Source: CAWCUU01 sp963798855 (GTDB taxonomy: Bacteria; Gemmatimonadota; Gemmatimonadetes; Longimicrobiales; RSA9). From it: 64,000 bases of DNA. The number at the start of each line of letters is the position of its first letter. The stretch's first letter is position 1. Location of the stretch: the NCBI GenBank assembly GCA_963798855.1, contig CAWCUU010000004.1, positions 1 to 64,000 of the forward strand. Direction: 5' to 3'. The notes under the pieces are model-generated. The model was not told the origin of the DNA and did no database searches. It was given only the letters and a program-made list of their open reading frames with translations. Positions 55,265 through 64,000 of the stretch are shown here, one piece after another. Both the position numbers and the translations under genes were made by a program.

Positions 55265-55737
55265 TCAGGCAGGCTCGCCCGCCCGGGCGATTCCGGAAAG
55301 TAGCCAGTCGAGCGCGTCCGCGGCCGAGTACCGCTCGCGGTCGCCGAGGAAGCGGCCGAGGCGGGCCAGCTCATCGCCACTCGTCAGGATCGGCCGCTCG
55401 GGACCGTCCTCTGCTCCCGGGCGCGGCTCACCGCCTGCCGCCACATCGAGAGCAGCTCGTACGGCGCGCCGTCGTCGCGACCCTCGGGGAGGAAGTACTT
55501 CCCGAGCACGCGCGCGCCGACGTCAGGGACCGGAAAACGCTCGATCGCGCGGCGCATCCAGCCGCCGACGTCGCCGTCCTGGAGGCGCCGGACGAGGACG
55601 GAATCGATGCAGGTGCCGGACACGACGCCGAGCTGACCGTATGAAGACACGGCCCGGGCGAGCCGCCAGTTCGAGACGCCGATCCCCATGCCCCCCTGAA
55701 TGATCAGGGGCAGGGTCGACGCGAGACCTGCTTCCAT
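55265..55737 (-). pseudogene. Nitronate monooxygenase-like gene with internal deletion
   Basis: The N-terminus PLIIQGGMGIGVSNWRLARA then VSSYGQLGVVSGTCIDSVL is that of FMN-dependent nitronate monooxygenases. The frame ends after VSRAREQRTVPSGRS. In the next frame the family's C-terminus appears: ERPILTSGDELARLGRFLGD then RERYSAADALDWLLSGIARA. So about 300 central residues are deleted near 55420-55450 with a frameshift at the junction. ATG at 55737. It cannot be active. Confidence 0.6.
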
Positions 55738-56346
55738 CGTTGGTTCTCCAGACGGCAGAGCGTCGCCGACGGCATCGTCGCGCCGGTCGACGGTCTTGAA
55801 GTATATCTGCGAGCGGTCACCGTAGCGAGGGACGGGGTCTCCGGTCGAGCGGGTGCGGGCCGCGCTTGCGTTTCGATCTCGATGCCGGCCAACCCGTCAC
55901 GGATCCAGCCGGAGCGGGCTCACCCCGAAGCGGACCGGACAATACTGCACGGTCATCCGCCGGCGGGATCACCGAGCAGCAGTTGTCGCCGCGGGGCGGA
56001 CAAAAGCGCTCTTCCGCCGTTGCCGGTTCGGGGTGGGACCGACCTTTTCTCCGCAGCGGGGTGTTTTCTGCACGTTCGTCTCGACGCGGACCCACGGATC
56101 GCGCGATTTCTCCGAGCCCCCAAGCGGTCCGGCTCGGTGGGACGTCCCTCGTCGTCCGCGCACGGCCTGCCCGTCCAGGTGGGGTCCACCGCCGCCGACA
56201 GGCCGTCCAGGTGGGGTCCACCGCCGCCGACAGGCCGTCCAGGCCGGGATCCACCGCCGCCGCCTGCCCGTCCAGGCGGGGTCCACCGCCGCCGCCGGCC
56301 GTCCAGGACGGGATCCAGCGCCACCGAAGTGCTGCGCGCCGTGACG
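55738..56346. other. Non-coding stretch containing a 32-base tandem repeat
   Basis: No supported gene. From 56171 to 56329 there are five imperfect units of about 32 bases, beginning CCGTCCAGG(T/C)GGGGTCCACC at 56171, 56203, 56235, 56268 and 56299. The open frames there (WTPPGRP-type repeats) are products of the repeat. The rest, 55738-56170, has overlapping GC-rich frames on both strands with no family match. Confidence 0.55.
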
Positions 56347-57272
56347 TCAGGTGTCGGCGGCCGACCGTAGCTCCGCCCGAAGCAGCGCGTTGCCGATCCG
56401 GACGGCGGTGGCCATCCCCTCGTCGACGATCTGCCGCCAGGTAACCGGGATGACATGAATACCGAGAGCGGCCAGGTTGGTCGCGCGGCGGCGGTCGCCT
56501 TCGAAGCGAGGCCGCGACGAATGATACCGGAACCCGTCCACTTCCACGGCGATCCGATGATCGCGCCAGAGGAAGTCGATCTCGTAGCCGCCGAAGCGGA
56601 CGTTCGTCTCGGGTGCCGGGAGAGAAGCTTGGCGAACGAGCTCGAGGAAGCGGTTCTCCGCCTCCGAGCGGGTCAGCGCCGGGCCGCCGTCCAGCTCGAG
56701 CACCGCGCGCAGCGCCGCCACGCCCGGCCGCCTCCCGGCCCTCGCGAGCAGCTCCTGCGCTTCGGCGCGACTGACGAGCCGCTCGCTTTCGGCGCGGGCG
56801 ACGGCGCTCTCCAGCTCTCGGACACCGATCAATGGCGCCAGGTCCAGCAGCGTGCGGGCGGCACTGGTCACGGGATGCCGTCGACCTGCCCGCGCTCGCC
56901 TGGGTCGAGCCGCCGGACGCTCCGCACCCGGATGCCCGAGCGGCTTCTAGCGGTGCCTCCCACCACGACGACGTACACCAGCCCGCGATCCCGCCGCGGG
57001 AGGTGGATGAGCTGCCAGAGGTCTGCGGCACTCCAGTCGGCGAGCAGCGACACCGGCCCGCACGCGAGCATGGCGGCCAGCAACCGTCCCCGCGGAGGAA
57101 GAATCGGCCCCAGCTGATAGACGCCGTGGTGGAGACGCTGGAACCGCCCGGCGCTCGCGCATCGCTGGACCGCACCGGAGCGCAGTCCGAGCTCGAGGAG
57201 TTGTGAACGCGTCGCGACGCCGTGCTGGCGCCGTGCCAAGGCGGCGACGCGATGCTCGAGATCGGGAGACAT
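56347..57272 (-). CDS. AbiEi-like / DUF559 protein (one frameshift)
   Basis: About 308 residues in two frames. The N-terminal part is an AbiEi-like winged HTH (VAALARRQHGVATRSQLLEL then GLRSGAVQRCASAGRFQRLH and GVYQLG). After a one-base deletion at about 56870-56874 it continues as TSAARTLLDLAPLIGVRELE. The C-terminal DUF559/VSR-like core shows GGYEIDFLWRDHRIAVEVDG (D, ExD) and FRYHSSRPRFEGDRRRATNL. AbiEi-type proteins are antitoxins or abortive-infection regulators, and the DUF559 fold is a predicted nuclease. The GTG at 56871 overlaps the first frame's stop. No AbiEii toxin gene is next to it. Confidence 0.72.
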
Positions 57273-57556
57273 GGGAGCGACATCGGAAAACGTGAATCGC
57301 TCGCGTCGTGAACTGACCTGCCACGATCATCCACCGCGCGAGAAGGAGGGTGTTCGATTCTGCAGGGCAGATGCATGGGTGGAGGGGTCGGGCAGCGAAA
57401 TTGGCCCACACGCCGGCGTGGCGGCGAGCCTCGTCCATCCGGCTCGCGAGCGGGATCAGCCCCGCTCGACTGCGCGGGAACGGTTCACCGGCTCCGTCCC
57501 GCCGCCCTCCAGCCACGCGGATTGCGGGCCGAGCGCGCATCCCACACCCTTTCGCC

Positions 57557-58898
57557 ATGCACGCAAGGCTCTCCCCTCCGCCCGGCCCGCGGGGCCGTCC
57601 GCTCATCGGCTTCCTCCCCGAGCTCCAGCGCGACATCCTCGGATTCTATTCGTGGCTGGCCCGAGAGTACGGCGATGTCGTCCAGTACCGCATCGTCTCG
57701 GTCCGGCCGGTCCTGCTGTCGCGCGCGGAGACGATCGAGGAGGTGCTCGTCCGTCGGCACCGGGAGTTTCCCAAGGCGCGGCTGGTATGGCGGCAGCTGG
57801 ACGCCGTCTTCGGCAACGGGCTGCTGACCAGCGAGGGCGATTTCTGGATGCGTCAGCGCCGCCTCGCCGCGCCCGCGTTCCATGCGGAGCGCATCGCCGG
57901 CTACGGCGCCGTGATGGTCGCGCAAGCCGAGCGGATGCTCGAGCGGTGGCGCGACGGTGAGGTGCGCGACGCGCACGCCGAGATGATGGAAGTGACCATG
58001 CGCATAGCCGCGCTCACGCTCTTCAGCGCCGACCTCTCCGGCGAGGCGCGCGGGCTCGGCGAGGCGATGAACTCCCTGATCGCGGAGATCGGGGCGAGGC
58101 TGGTGCGCCCCGTGTTGATCCCCGACTGGATCCCTCTTCCCAGCAACGTTCGCTACCGGCGCGCGCTCACCCGCATCGACGCGCTGGTCCACCGAATCAT
58201 TCGTCGGCGCATGGCCGAAAGGGAGGACCGCGGCGACCTGCTCTCGATGCTGCTGGCCGCCCGCGATGAAGTGGGCCGACCCATGAGCGAGCGGCAGTTG
58301 CGCGACGAGGTCATCACGCTCTTCATGGCGGGTCATGAGACCACGGCGATCGCGCTCTCCTGGAGCTGGTGGCTCCTCTCGCGACACCCCGACGCCGAGC
58401 GCGCGCTGCACCGCGAGCTCGACGACGTGCTCGGCGGCCGTGCGCCGACGCCGGCCGACCTCCCCCGGCTCCGCCACACGGAGCGCGTGATCATGGAGGC
58501 CATGCGGCTCTACCCCCCGGCGTGGGGGATCGGCCGCGAGGCGGCCTCGGACACGGAGCTCGCAGGGTACGCCGTGCCGAAAGGCACACCCATCTTCATG
58601 CTCCCCTGGATCATGCACCGGAAGGCGGAGTTCTTCGACGGTCCGGCCGAATTCCTCCCCGATCGGTGGGCCGATGGGCTCGCCGATCGGCTGCCCCGCT
58701 TCGCGTACATGCCGTTCGGCGGCGGCCCGCGCATTCTGCATTGGCAACCGATTCGCGATGATGGAGGCGGTGCTGCTGCTCGCCACGATCGCGCAGCGAT
58801 TCCGGTTGGCCTGGGACCCGGACCGCCCCGTCCGGCCGCAACCCTCGATCACGCTTCGGCCGGAGGGCGGCGTCTGGGTCAGGCTGCGGGCACGCTGA
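57557..58898 (+). CDS. Cytochrome P450 (frameshift at the haem motif)
   Basis: A 446-residue P450 from ATG 57557. The I-helix motif MAGHETTAIALSWSWWLLS, the ExxR helix EAMRLYPPAWGIGREA and the haem-loop FAYMPFGGGPRI are clear. One extra T at 58734-58735 shifts the frame. The haem-ligand Cys and the rest are in the next frame (CIGNRFAMMEAVLLLATIAQ and on to LRPEGGVWVRLRAR). If the indel is real the enzyme is dead; if technical it is a complete P450. No redox partner is adjacent. Function: monooxygenation of an unknown substrate. Confidence 0.85.
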
Positions 58899-59430
58899 CG
58901 CGGGGGCGGCGGCTGACGACGCCGTGTGTCGTGCCGCAAGAGCGCGTACGCGCTCCTCGATTTCGCGGTTCATGCCACGGGTCAGTGGGCGTGGGACTCG
59001 CGTGCCCGGATGGGCGCCGGATCGGCGACGATGGGGGCCGGGGGCAGACGCCGGCATGGCTGGAGGGGACCGAGGGTGTGCGGGGCGCGGCCGGGCGCGG
59101 CAGGCTGGGCCCCGGATCGGGGCGCGGCCGGGTAGGGCTCCGGATCGGGCGCGGCAGGGTGGGACCCCGGATCGGGGAGGGACCGCGGATCGGGGACGCG
59201 GCCGGGCGCCTCGGCTACGCCGGGTACCGAGCGTTTCCCGGCATTCGACGCGCGGCGCAGGTTCGGGCTCTCGATAGCTCTCGGATAGCGAGCCGTAGTG
59301 AGGCGCCGAGGGGGCGTCCTCGCCTGGGCGCTGGCTTCGTGCCGGTATCCGAGCGTAGGCCAGACAAGGACGACGCCGTGAGCGTCGTCATCTGTTCCTC
59401 GCTCGAGCCCGGGCGCGAGCTCCCTTCCGG
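58899..59430. other. Low-complexity repeat region
   Basis: No supported gene. Bases about 59040-59200 are imperfect GC-rich repeats around CCCGGATCGGGGCGCGGCCG, with unit length near 35-40 bases, producing artificial Arg/Gly-rich open frames on both strands. Confidence 0.5.
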
Positions 59431-60003
59431 CTACCGTGGTCGCTCCCCCTCCCCCTTCCCCAGTGGCACCACTACGTGCACGTACGGCGTGCCCTTCCCC
59501 ACGACGTAGGGTCCGCCGTTGTGTGGATCGTCGGAGATTCCGGCGAGCATGGAGGGGTCGGGAACGACGAGCATCAGGTGCGGCCCTTCCTGCGCCCACA
59601 CCTCTCCGGGATCGGCGTGGGTAGCGAAGGGGTCCGCGTTTCTGACGTCGTCGTCCCCGGCCAACATGTAGGAGATGCCGAGCCGGTCGGCCTCGAAGTC
59701 GCTGCCATGGGCGAGCGCATCGAAGAGGCGCAGCCAGATAGCGTCGTTGCACGCCGGGTGCGTGGATCCGGGACCCGACGTCGGCATGCAGGTCCAGCCG
59801 TTGGAGCCCGACCGCAGAACGTGGCCCGTCGAATCCACGACCGTCGCACCCGCAGCGATGCGCGCGGGGGCCGCCTCCAAGGCGCGTTCGATTTCCGCTT
59901 CCTGCTCTCGATCCGGAACCTTGAAGACGGCCGCCGCGATGCCCAGGGCGGGGCCTGCCGCGAGGACTGCCCCGATCAGACCGAGCCTGCGCAACTTCTG
60001 CAC
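59431..60003 (-). CDS. Conserved exported protein, function unknown
   Basis: A 190-residue protein from GTG 60003 (VQKLRRLGLIGAVLAAGP), with GGGAGGGG five bases before it; ATG at 60048 would add 15 residues. After the signal-like segment come IERALEAAPARIAAGATVVD, VLRSGSNGWTCMPTSG and ACNDAIWLRLFDALAH, then LGISYMLAGDDDVRNADPFA and LMLVVPDPSMLAGISDDPHN and GGPYVVGKGTPYVHVVVP. I recognise this as a conserved secreted protein of unknown function found in several phyla. It is the last gene of a three-gene unit. Confidence 0.65.
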   Translation of the reverse strand: MQKLRRLGLIGAVLAAGPALGIAAAVFKVPDREQEAEIERALEAAPARIAAGATVVDSTGHVLRSGSNGWTCMPTSGPGSTHPACNDAIWLRLFDALAHGSDFEADRLGISYMLAGDDDVRNADPFATHADPGEVWAQEGPHLMLVVPDPSMLAGISDDPHNGGPYVVGKGTPYVHVVVPLGKGEGERPR

Positions 60004-60037
60004 TGTCCCCTCCCGCGGCACATCGCTTCGCATCGCG

Positions 60038-60274
60038 TCACTCCTCACGATTCGCCGGCGCTGCCATGGCGCACTGCCACTGCCACAGCAGCCGCGCCAG
60101 CTCGTCCGCCGAGCCGAACGGTCGCTTGTCGCCCGTCCCGAGCCGCTCGACGACCCCGCTCAGAGCCTGACCCTCGGTCGGTTGCCGCTGGGCCTCGAAC
60201 CGGACGTCGAGCTGGACCATGAAATAGGCGAGCGGTCGCACGTGCGGCCTCGAAGTCATCGTCTGCGTATTCAT
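60038..60274 (-). CDS. Small conserved hypothetical protein, 78 aa
   Basis: MNTQTMTSRPHVRPLAYFMV then QLDVRFEAQRQPTEGQALSG and VVERLGTGDKRPFGSADELA. The GVVE.LGTG..RPFGSADEL pattern is a short domain often found in small soil-bacterial proteins; no function is known. Its start overlaps the stop of the membrane gene upstream (ATGA), and it lies just before the exported protein gene. Confidence 0.55.
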   Translation of the reverse strand: MNTQTMTSRPHVRPLAYFMVQLDVRFEAQRQPTEGQALSGVVERLGTGDKRPFGSADELARLLWQWQCAMAAPANREE

Positions 60275-60555
60275 GTGAGCCCCGGATTCGTTGTACGTTC
60301 GACTCTCCGGGCGCCGGTGCCAGGAATCCGAATCGCCGTGACGCGTGGATTCCGACCGGCAGCCCGTCGTCTCCCTGCTGCCGTCCGACGCCGCATCTCG
60401 AGCTTGATCAGCCACAGGTCCAGAAGCAGGACCGCGACGAGCGAGAGCACGATGAGCGTGGACGGCAGCACGTAGCCCAGCACGATCGCGCGCAGCGCGT
60501 CGAGCACCGGCTCGATCGGCGGGAGAGCGTGCAGCTGGTTCACGTACATGTTCAT
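60271..60555 (-). CDS. Small membrane protein, 94 aa
   Basis: One or two hydrophobic segments (ALRAIVLGYVLPSTLIVLSL then VAVLLLDLWLIKLEMRR) followed by a very basic tail. AGGAGGA lies directly before ATG 60555. It overlaps the 78-residue gene downstream, so the three genes from 60555 to 59431 are an operon, divergent from the SARP regulator. Function unknown. Confidence 0.5.
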   Translation of the reverse strand: MNMYVNQLHALPPIEPVLDALRAIVLGYVLPSTLIVLSLVAVLLLDLWLIKLEMRRRTAAGRRRAAGRNPRVTAIRIPGTGARRVERTTNPGLT

Positions 60556-60715
60556 GATCCTCCTCCTTCACCGGTGTGGGGTGCGGCCGGGTCGGTCGAC
60601 CCGTCCCGCGACCGGCACACCCAATATGCGCTCGCAGGCGCAGGCGCCGGTCATGAGGGCGTCAGGTGCGCGTCAAAGCATTGTGTGGACGGGGTTTGCT
60701 GCGGATATTCGAGCC

Positions 60716-63130
60716 ATGCTTCGCCTGCATACGCTCGGGGAGCTCCGCCTCCTCGACGAGACCGGGGAGAGCCTGGGCGGGGCGAGAAAGGAGCTCGTCC
60801 TGCTCGCCTACCTCGCCTTCCGTGCTCCCGCCCCGGTGCCGCGACCCGAGCTCGCGACCCTGCTCTGGGGCGAGCGGGAGGAGCGGCGCGCGCGTCATTC
60901 ACTGCGTCAGGCGCTGCTGGAGCTGAAGCGGCTCGTCGGACCCGCCCTCGAAGTCACGCCCGAGACGGTCCGCGTGGAGGCGGGCGCGGTGGAGCTGGAC
61001 GTGATGGCGCTCACGGCGGAGATGGCGGAGGGACGGCTGGCCGATGCGGTCGGTCGTGCGGGGGGCGAGCTGCTGGCGGGGCTCGAGGACCTGGGCAGTC
61101 CGGCGTACCGGCAGTGGCTGGAGGAACACCGGGCCGATCTGGGGCGGCAGCTCGAGTGGGCGCTGGAGCGGCTCGCCGCGGATGCACAGCGGCGCGGGGA
61201 GTGGTCGGAGATGGCGTCGTGGGCCGAGCGTTGGACGCGGCTCGCGCCGCTGGCCGAACGGCCGCACGCGCTGCAGATGGAGGCGCTCGAGCGCGACGGC
61301 AGGGCGGCCGAGGCTCTCGGCTGCCACAGCCGCCTGATCGCCCGGCTGCAGGAGCTCGAGATCGCGCCAACGCCCGAGTTCGTGCAGCTCGGCGAGCAGA
61401 TCCAGCGACGCGGGCGACTGCGTCCGGTGCTCGGACCGAGCCCCGGATCGGCGGCGCTGTTTTCGCCGGACCTCGTCGGCCGCGATGAGGCCCTCGGCGA
61501 GGTCGAGGTCGCGTGGCGCGCGGTCCGGGGAGGTGTCTCCGCGGTCCTCGTGATCGAGGGTGAGCCGGGCATGGGCAAGACCCGCGTCTGCGAGGAGTTC
61601 CTGCGCGGCCTCGCCGCTACATCGGAGCCGCACGTCGTGCTGCGGGCCCGCGGTGTCGCAGCGCCGCCGTGGGCCACCGCCAGGGAGCTGCTCTCCGACC
61701 TGCGTACCGCACCCGGCCTGTCCGGCGCGCCGGACCGAGCGCTCGCCGAGCTGTCCCTGCTCGTCCCGTCTTTGCGCGAGCGCTTCCCCGCTCTTCCCGA
61801 GCCGGAGGGTGGCGAGCCGACGCGCGCGAACGCGCTCGGTCAGGTGCTCGGGGATGTCGCCGTCGAGGCGCCGGTGGTGCTGTTCGTCGATGACGCGCAG
61901 GCCGCCGATGCCGAAAGCCGCCGGCTGCTCCTCGCGCTCGCCCAGCAGCCCCCGGTGTCAGGGCTGCTCGTGCTCCTCACGCTCGACCGCTGGGAGGCGA
62001 CGTCGCCGTTCGCGCCGCTCCGGCGCGCGCAGGCCGTCCGTCAGGTGCGGCTGCTCCCGCTCGACGCGGAGGAGGTCGACGCGCTCGTGGCATCAATGCT
62101 CGCCTGCCCCGAGACGGAGCGCGCCGAGCTGTCCCGGCGGCTCCACGCGGAGACCGGCGGCAACCCCTTCTTCGCCGCCGAGATGGTCTCGACGATGGTG
62201 GACGAAGGCCGCCTCGCGCCGGGCTCGGACGGCTACTGGCACATCCGGACCGTGGATATCGACTCGACGCTGCCGCTGCCCGCGAGCGTGCGCGAGGCGA
62301 TCCGGCGGCGGCTGGAGCGTCTGGACGAGCCCGCGCGGAAGGCGGTGGTGGCGGCCGCCGGAATGGTCGAGCGCTTCCCCCCCGAAGCGCTCGCGACCGC
62401 GGCCGACGCGTCGCCCGAGCGGGGGGTCGCCGCCGTGGAGGAGCTGCTCGGGCGACGGCTCCTGCGCAGATCCTCATCCGGCGATGGAAGTCTCGAATTC
62501 TCGCATCCGCTGGTCCGGCGCACCGCGCTCGAACTTGCCGAGGCTCCCGCGCACCCGGAACCGGGCGCGGGGGGAAACGCATTGGCGGCGGTGGGGCCGG
62601 TGGAAACGGCGCGTGGGCGGCGGCGCGCCAGGGTACGGCGCACCGCCGTCTCTCCGATGGCTGTGGCGGCCGCGACCGCGCTCGTTCTGCTCGGTGGACT
62701 CGTGCGACATTGCGCGGGGACGGCGGCGGCGCCGCCGCTGTGGGCGGTGGGGCTGATCCGCGGATCCGGAGTCGCGGGCGACTTCGCGCTCGACCAGGTT
62801 CTCCAGGACATGCTCGCGACCCGGCTCGGCCGCGTACACGGCCTGCGCGTCCTGAGCCGGGAGCAGCTCTATGGGTCGGCCGAGCCGCGGTCTAGTGGCG
62901 GGCCGACGGAGGCGGAGCTCACGGCCGCCGCACGGGCCCTCGGCGCGACGGAGATCCTCGAGGGCGAGGTGAGGTCCGGCACGAATGGCCGGCTACGACT
63001 CGACCTGCGCCGACTGGACCTTGCGAGCGGAAGAGTTCGAGCCGCCTATACGGCAGAGGGCTCGGACGTCTTCGAGCTCGCCGACCGCGCGACGGCACAG
63101 ATCGCCGGCGAGCTGCACGAACAACTCTGA
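60716..63130 (+). CDS. SARP-type transcriptional regulator with BTAD, ATPase and TolB-like domains
   Basis: An 804-residue regulator. It opens MLRLHTLGELRLLDETGESL with a winged DNA-binding domain, then a BTAD helical domain (RWTRLAPLAERPHALQMEAL). A STAND-type ATPase has Walker A EGEPGMGKTRVCEEF near residue 285 and Walker B VVLFVDDAQAADAESRR near 390. A transmembrane segment (AVAAATALVLLGGLVRH) at about 645 is followed by a TolB/FlgO-like domain (VLSREQLYGSAEP; ALGATEILEGEVRSGTNGRL). The usual TPR tail is missing. It is divergent from the small operon at 60555. The effector ligand is unknown. Confidence 0.82.
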   Translation: MLRLHTLGELRLLDETGESLGGARKELVLLAYLAFRAPAPVPRPELATLLWGEREERRARHSLRQALLELKRLVGPALEVTPETVRVEAGAVELDVMALTAEMAEGRLADAVGRAGGELLAGLEDLGSPAYRQWLEEHRADLGRQLEWALERLAADAQRRGEWSEMASWAERWTRLAPLAERPHALQMEALERDGRAAEALGCHSRLIARLQELEIAPTPEFVQLGEQIQRRGRLRPVLGPSPGSAALFSPDLVGRDEALGEVEVAWRAVRGGVSAVLVIEGEPGMGKTRVCEEFLRGLAATSEPHVVLRARGVAAPPWATARELLSDLRTAPGLSGAPDRALAELSLLVPSLRERFPALPEPEGGEPTRANALGQVLGDVAVEAPVVLFVDDAQAADAESRRLLLALAQQPPVSGLLVLLTLDRWEATSPFAPLRRAQAVRQVRLLPLDAEEVDALVASMLACPETERAELSRRLHAETGGNPFFAAEMVSTMVDEGRLAPGSDGYWHIRTVDIDSTLPLPASVREAIRRRLERLDEPARKAVVAAAGMVERFPPEALATAADASPERGVAAVEELLGRRLLRRSSSGDGSLEFSHPLVRRTALELAEAPAHPEPGAGGNALAAVGPVETARGRRRARVRRTAVSPMAVAAATALVLLGGLVRHCAGTAAAPPLWAVGLIRGSGVAGDFALDQVLQDMLATRLGRVHGLRVLSREQLYGSAEPRSSGGPTEAELTAAARALGATEILEGEVRSGTNGRLRLDLRRLDLASGRVRAAYTAEGSDVFELADRATAQIAGELHEQL

Positions 63131-63144
63131 CAGGAGGCGTAGCG

Positions 63145-63669
63145 ATGAATCGCCCCGACCCCGCCGAGCACGCGGAGTACTACTCCCGCTACATCGAGCT
63201 CGTGCCCGACGGCGACCTGCTGTCCACGCTCGCTTCGCAAATCGGCGAGACACAGGTCATGCTGAACAACGTGGGCGCCGACCGCGAGGAGCACCGCTAC
63301 GCGCCGGGCAAGTGGAGCATCCGCGAGGTGGTCGGCCATCTGATCGACACCGAGCGCGTATTCGCGTTCCGCGCCCTCTGGTTCGCGCGCGCGGCCGGCA
63401 GCGAGATGCCGTCCATGGAGCAGAACGACTGGGCCGAGGTTTCGAACGCGGGCAGGCGGCCGCTGCCCGATCTGAGCAGGGAGTGGTCGCTTCTGCGAGC
63501 GAATACGATCGAGATGTTCCGCGGCTTCGACGACGAGGCGTGGTCCCGCGCGGGCGTCGCCAGCGGCAACCGGATCACGCCGCGCGCCTGCGCGTGGATC
63601 ATTGCGGGACACGAGCGCTGGCACCGGCAGGGGCTCGTGCACGACTACGGCCTCGAGCCCGACGCGTGA
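63145..63669 (+). CDS. DinB family protein
   Basis: A 174-residue four-helix protein: APGKWSIREVVGHLIDTERV (first His), FAFRALWFARAAGSEMP, then VASGNRITPRACAWIIAGHE and RWHRQGLVHDYGL (two His). These are the metal ligands of the DinB fold. The fold is shared by mycothiol/bacillithiol-dependent transferases; the substrate is unknown. A good RBS (AGGAGG) precedes ATG 63145, 14 bases after the SARP gene. Confidence 0.87.
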   Translation: MNRPDPAEHAEYYSRYIELVPDGDLLSTLASQIGETQVMLNNVGADREEHRYAPGKWSIREVVGHLIDTERVFAFRALWFARAAGSEMPSMEQNDWAEVSNAGRRPLPDLSREWSLLRANTIEMFRGFDDEAWSRAGVASGNRITPRACAWIIAGHERWHRQGLVHDYGLEPDA

Positions 63670-64000
63670 GCGCGGCGCCTCCGGTGGATCCGCGCGCCGC
63701 GGTGCGGCGGCGCGATCGTGGCAAGGACGACGCGTGGATCCGCGCCTTTCTGCGCGCCGCCCCGTTCGGGTTCCTCGCCACGGTCGGCGACGATGGACAG
63801 CCGTTCCTGAACTCGAACCTGTTCGTCTTCGACGAGGCGCGGCACTGCGTCTACCTGCACACGCACCGCACAGGACGCACGCGCGACAACGTCGCGGCGC
63901 GAGACAGGGTGGCGTTCTCCGCCGCCGCGATGGGTCGGCTGCTGCCGGCGGACGAGGCGCTCGAGTTCAGCGTGGAGTACGCCGGGGTCGTCGCGTTCGG
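63666..64000 (+). CDS. Pyridoxamine 5'-phosphate oxidase-like flavin protein (partial)
   Basis: GTG at 63666 overlaps the DinB stop (GTGA). The first 111 residues include WIRAFLRAAPFGFLATVGDD then GQPFLNSNLFVFDEARHCVY and LHTHRTGRTRDNVAARDRVA, a split-barrel FMN-binding fold, with FLATVGDDGQPFLN as the hallmark strand. Relatives include F420- or FMN-dependent reductases and haem-degrading proteins. The 3' end lies beyond the window. Confidence 0.82.
   Translation, partial: MSAAPPVDPRAAVRRRDRGKDDAWIRAFLRAAPFGFLATVGDDGQPFLNSNLFVFDEARHCVYLHTHRTGRTRDNVAARDRVAFSAAAMGRLLPADEALEFSVEYAGVVAF

Noticed and set aside
56171..56329. Five 32-base units considered as CRISPR
   Set aside because: The units are directly adjacent, imperfect and without spacers.
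58924..59277. Arg/Gly-rich frames after the P450
   Set aside because: They are created by GC-rich repeats and have no conserved features.
1..64000. tRNA, rRNA and riboswitch genes
   Set aside because: I looked at the larger gene-free gaps and saw no cloverleaf ends, rRNA signature or riboswitch core. A covariance-model scan would be needed to exclude small RNAs.

Overview
The window is high-GC bacterial DNA (mostly about 65-70% by eye). It most resembles Gemmatimonadota, or a neighbour in the Fibrobacteres-Chlorobi-Bacteroidetes group. The reasons are a SusC/SusD pair, a DUF5916 outer-membrane protein, a lipoprotein with PD40 repeats, a SARP-type regulator ending in a TolB-like domain, many Uma2 genes, and recurrent TAGTTTG boxes like the Bacteroidetes-type -7 element (TAnnTTTG). 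This placement is an inference from gene content; no rRNA or other phylogenetic marker is present.

Layout. 0-5 kb: a partial conserved gene, an orphan RelB/DinJ antitoxin, a truncated copy of an HNH-MazG module, a SIMPL protein, a dual-specificity phosphatase, a DUF3293 protein and a VapBC45-type toxin-antitoxin pair. 5-30 kb: a minus-strand defence island. It holds the full HNH-MazG module, a four-gene modification-dependent restriction cluster (EVE, McrB, DUF2357/McrC-like, PGN_0703-type nuclease), another HNH nuclease, an Eco57I-like adenine methyltransferase overlapping a PLD-helicase, a RelA/SpoT-domain gene coupled to a conserved partner, and an AddA/AddB-like nuclease-helicase pair. 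30-39 kb: accessory genes and toxin-antitoxin loci (GxxExxY, two Uma2 copies, HigBA, HEPN-MNT, two VapBC), with a PD40 lipoprotein, a DoxX protein and another lipoprotein. 39-64 kb: more ordinary chromosome. It has SusC/SusD, a VapBC locus, a di-haem cytochrome with a DUF4142 gene divergent from an Fe-S-type regulator, a subtilase, two DinB-fold proteins, DUF5916, Uma2, gene remnants, an AbiEi-like protein, a P450, a small three-gene operon divergent from a SARP regulator, and a partial flavin-binding protein.

Two features dominate. First, many genes from 6 to 30 kb are broken by single-base indels, usually in short homopolymers, while conserved protein sequence continues on both sides. This suggests uncorrected sequencing error or very recent decay, so I give reconstructed gene spans and the approximate frameshift positions. 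Second, there are two local duplications with later deletions: the HNH-MazG block (1.07-1.70 kb copied from 5.2-6.56 kb) and the Uma2-HigBA block (30.7-31.7 and 33.9-34.7 kb).

In the island the methyltransferase/helicase pair and the EVE/McrB cluster probably sense or mark DNA modification, the nucleases cut, the RelA/SpoT pair is a candidate abortive-infection module, and the toxin-antitoxin loci add stabilisation. None of these defence roles is shown directly by sequence.
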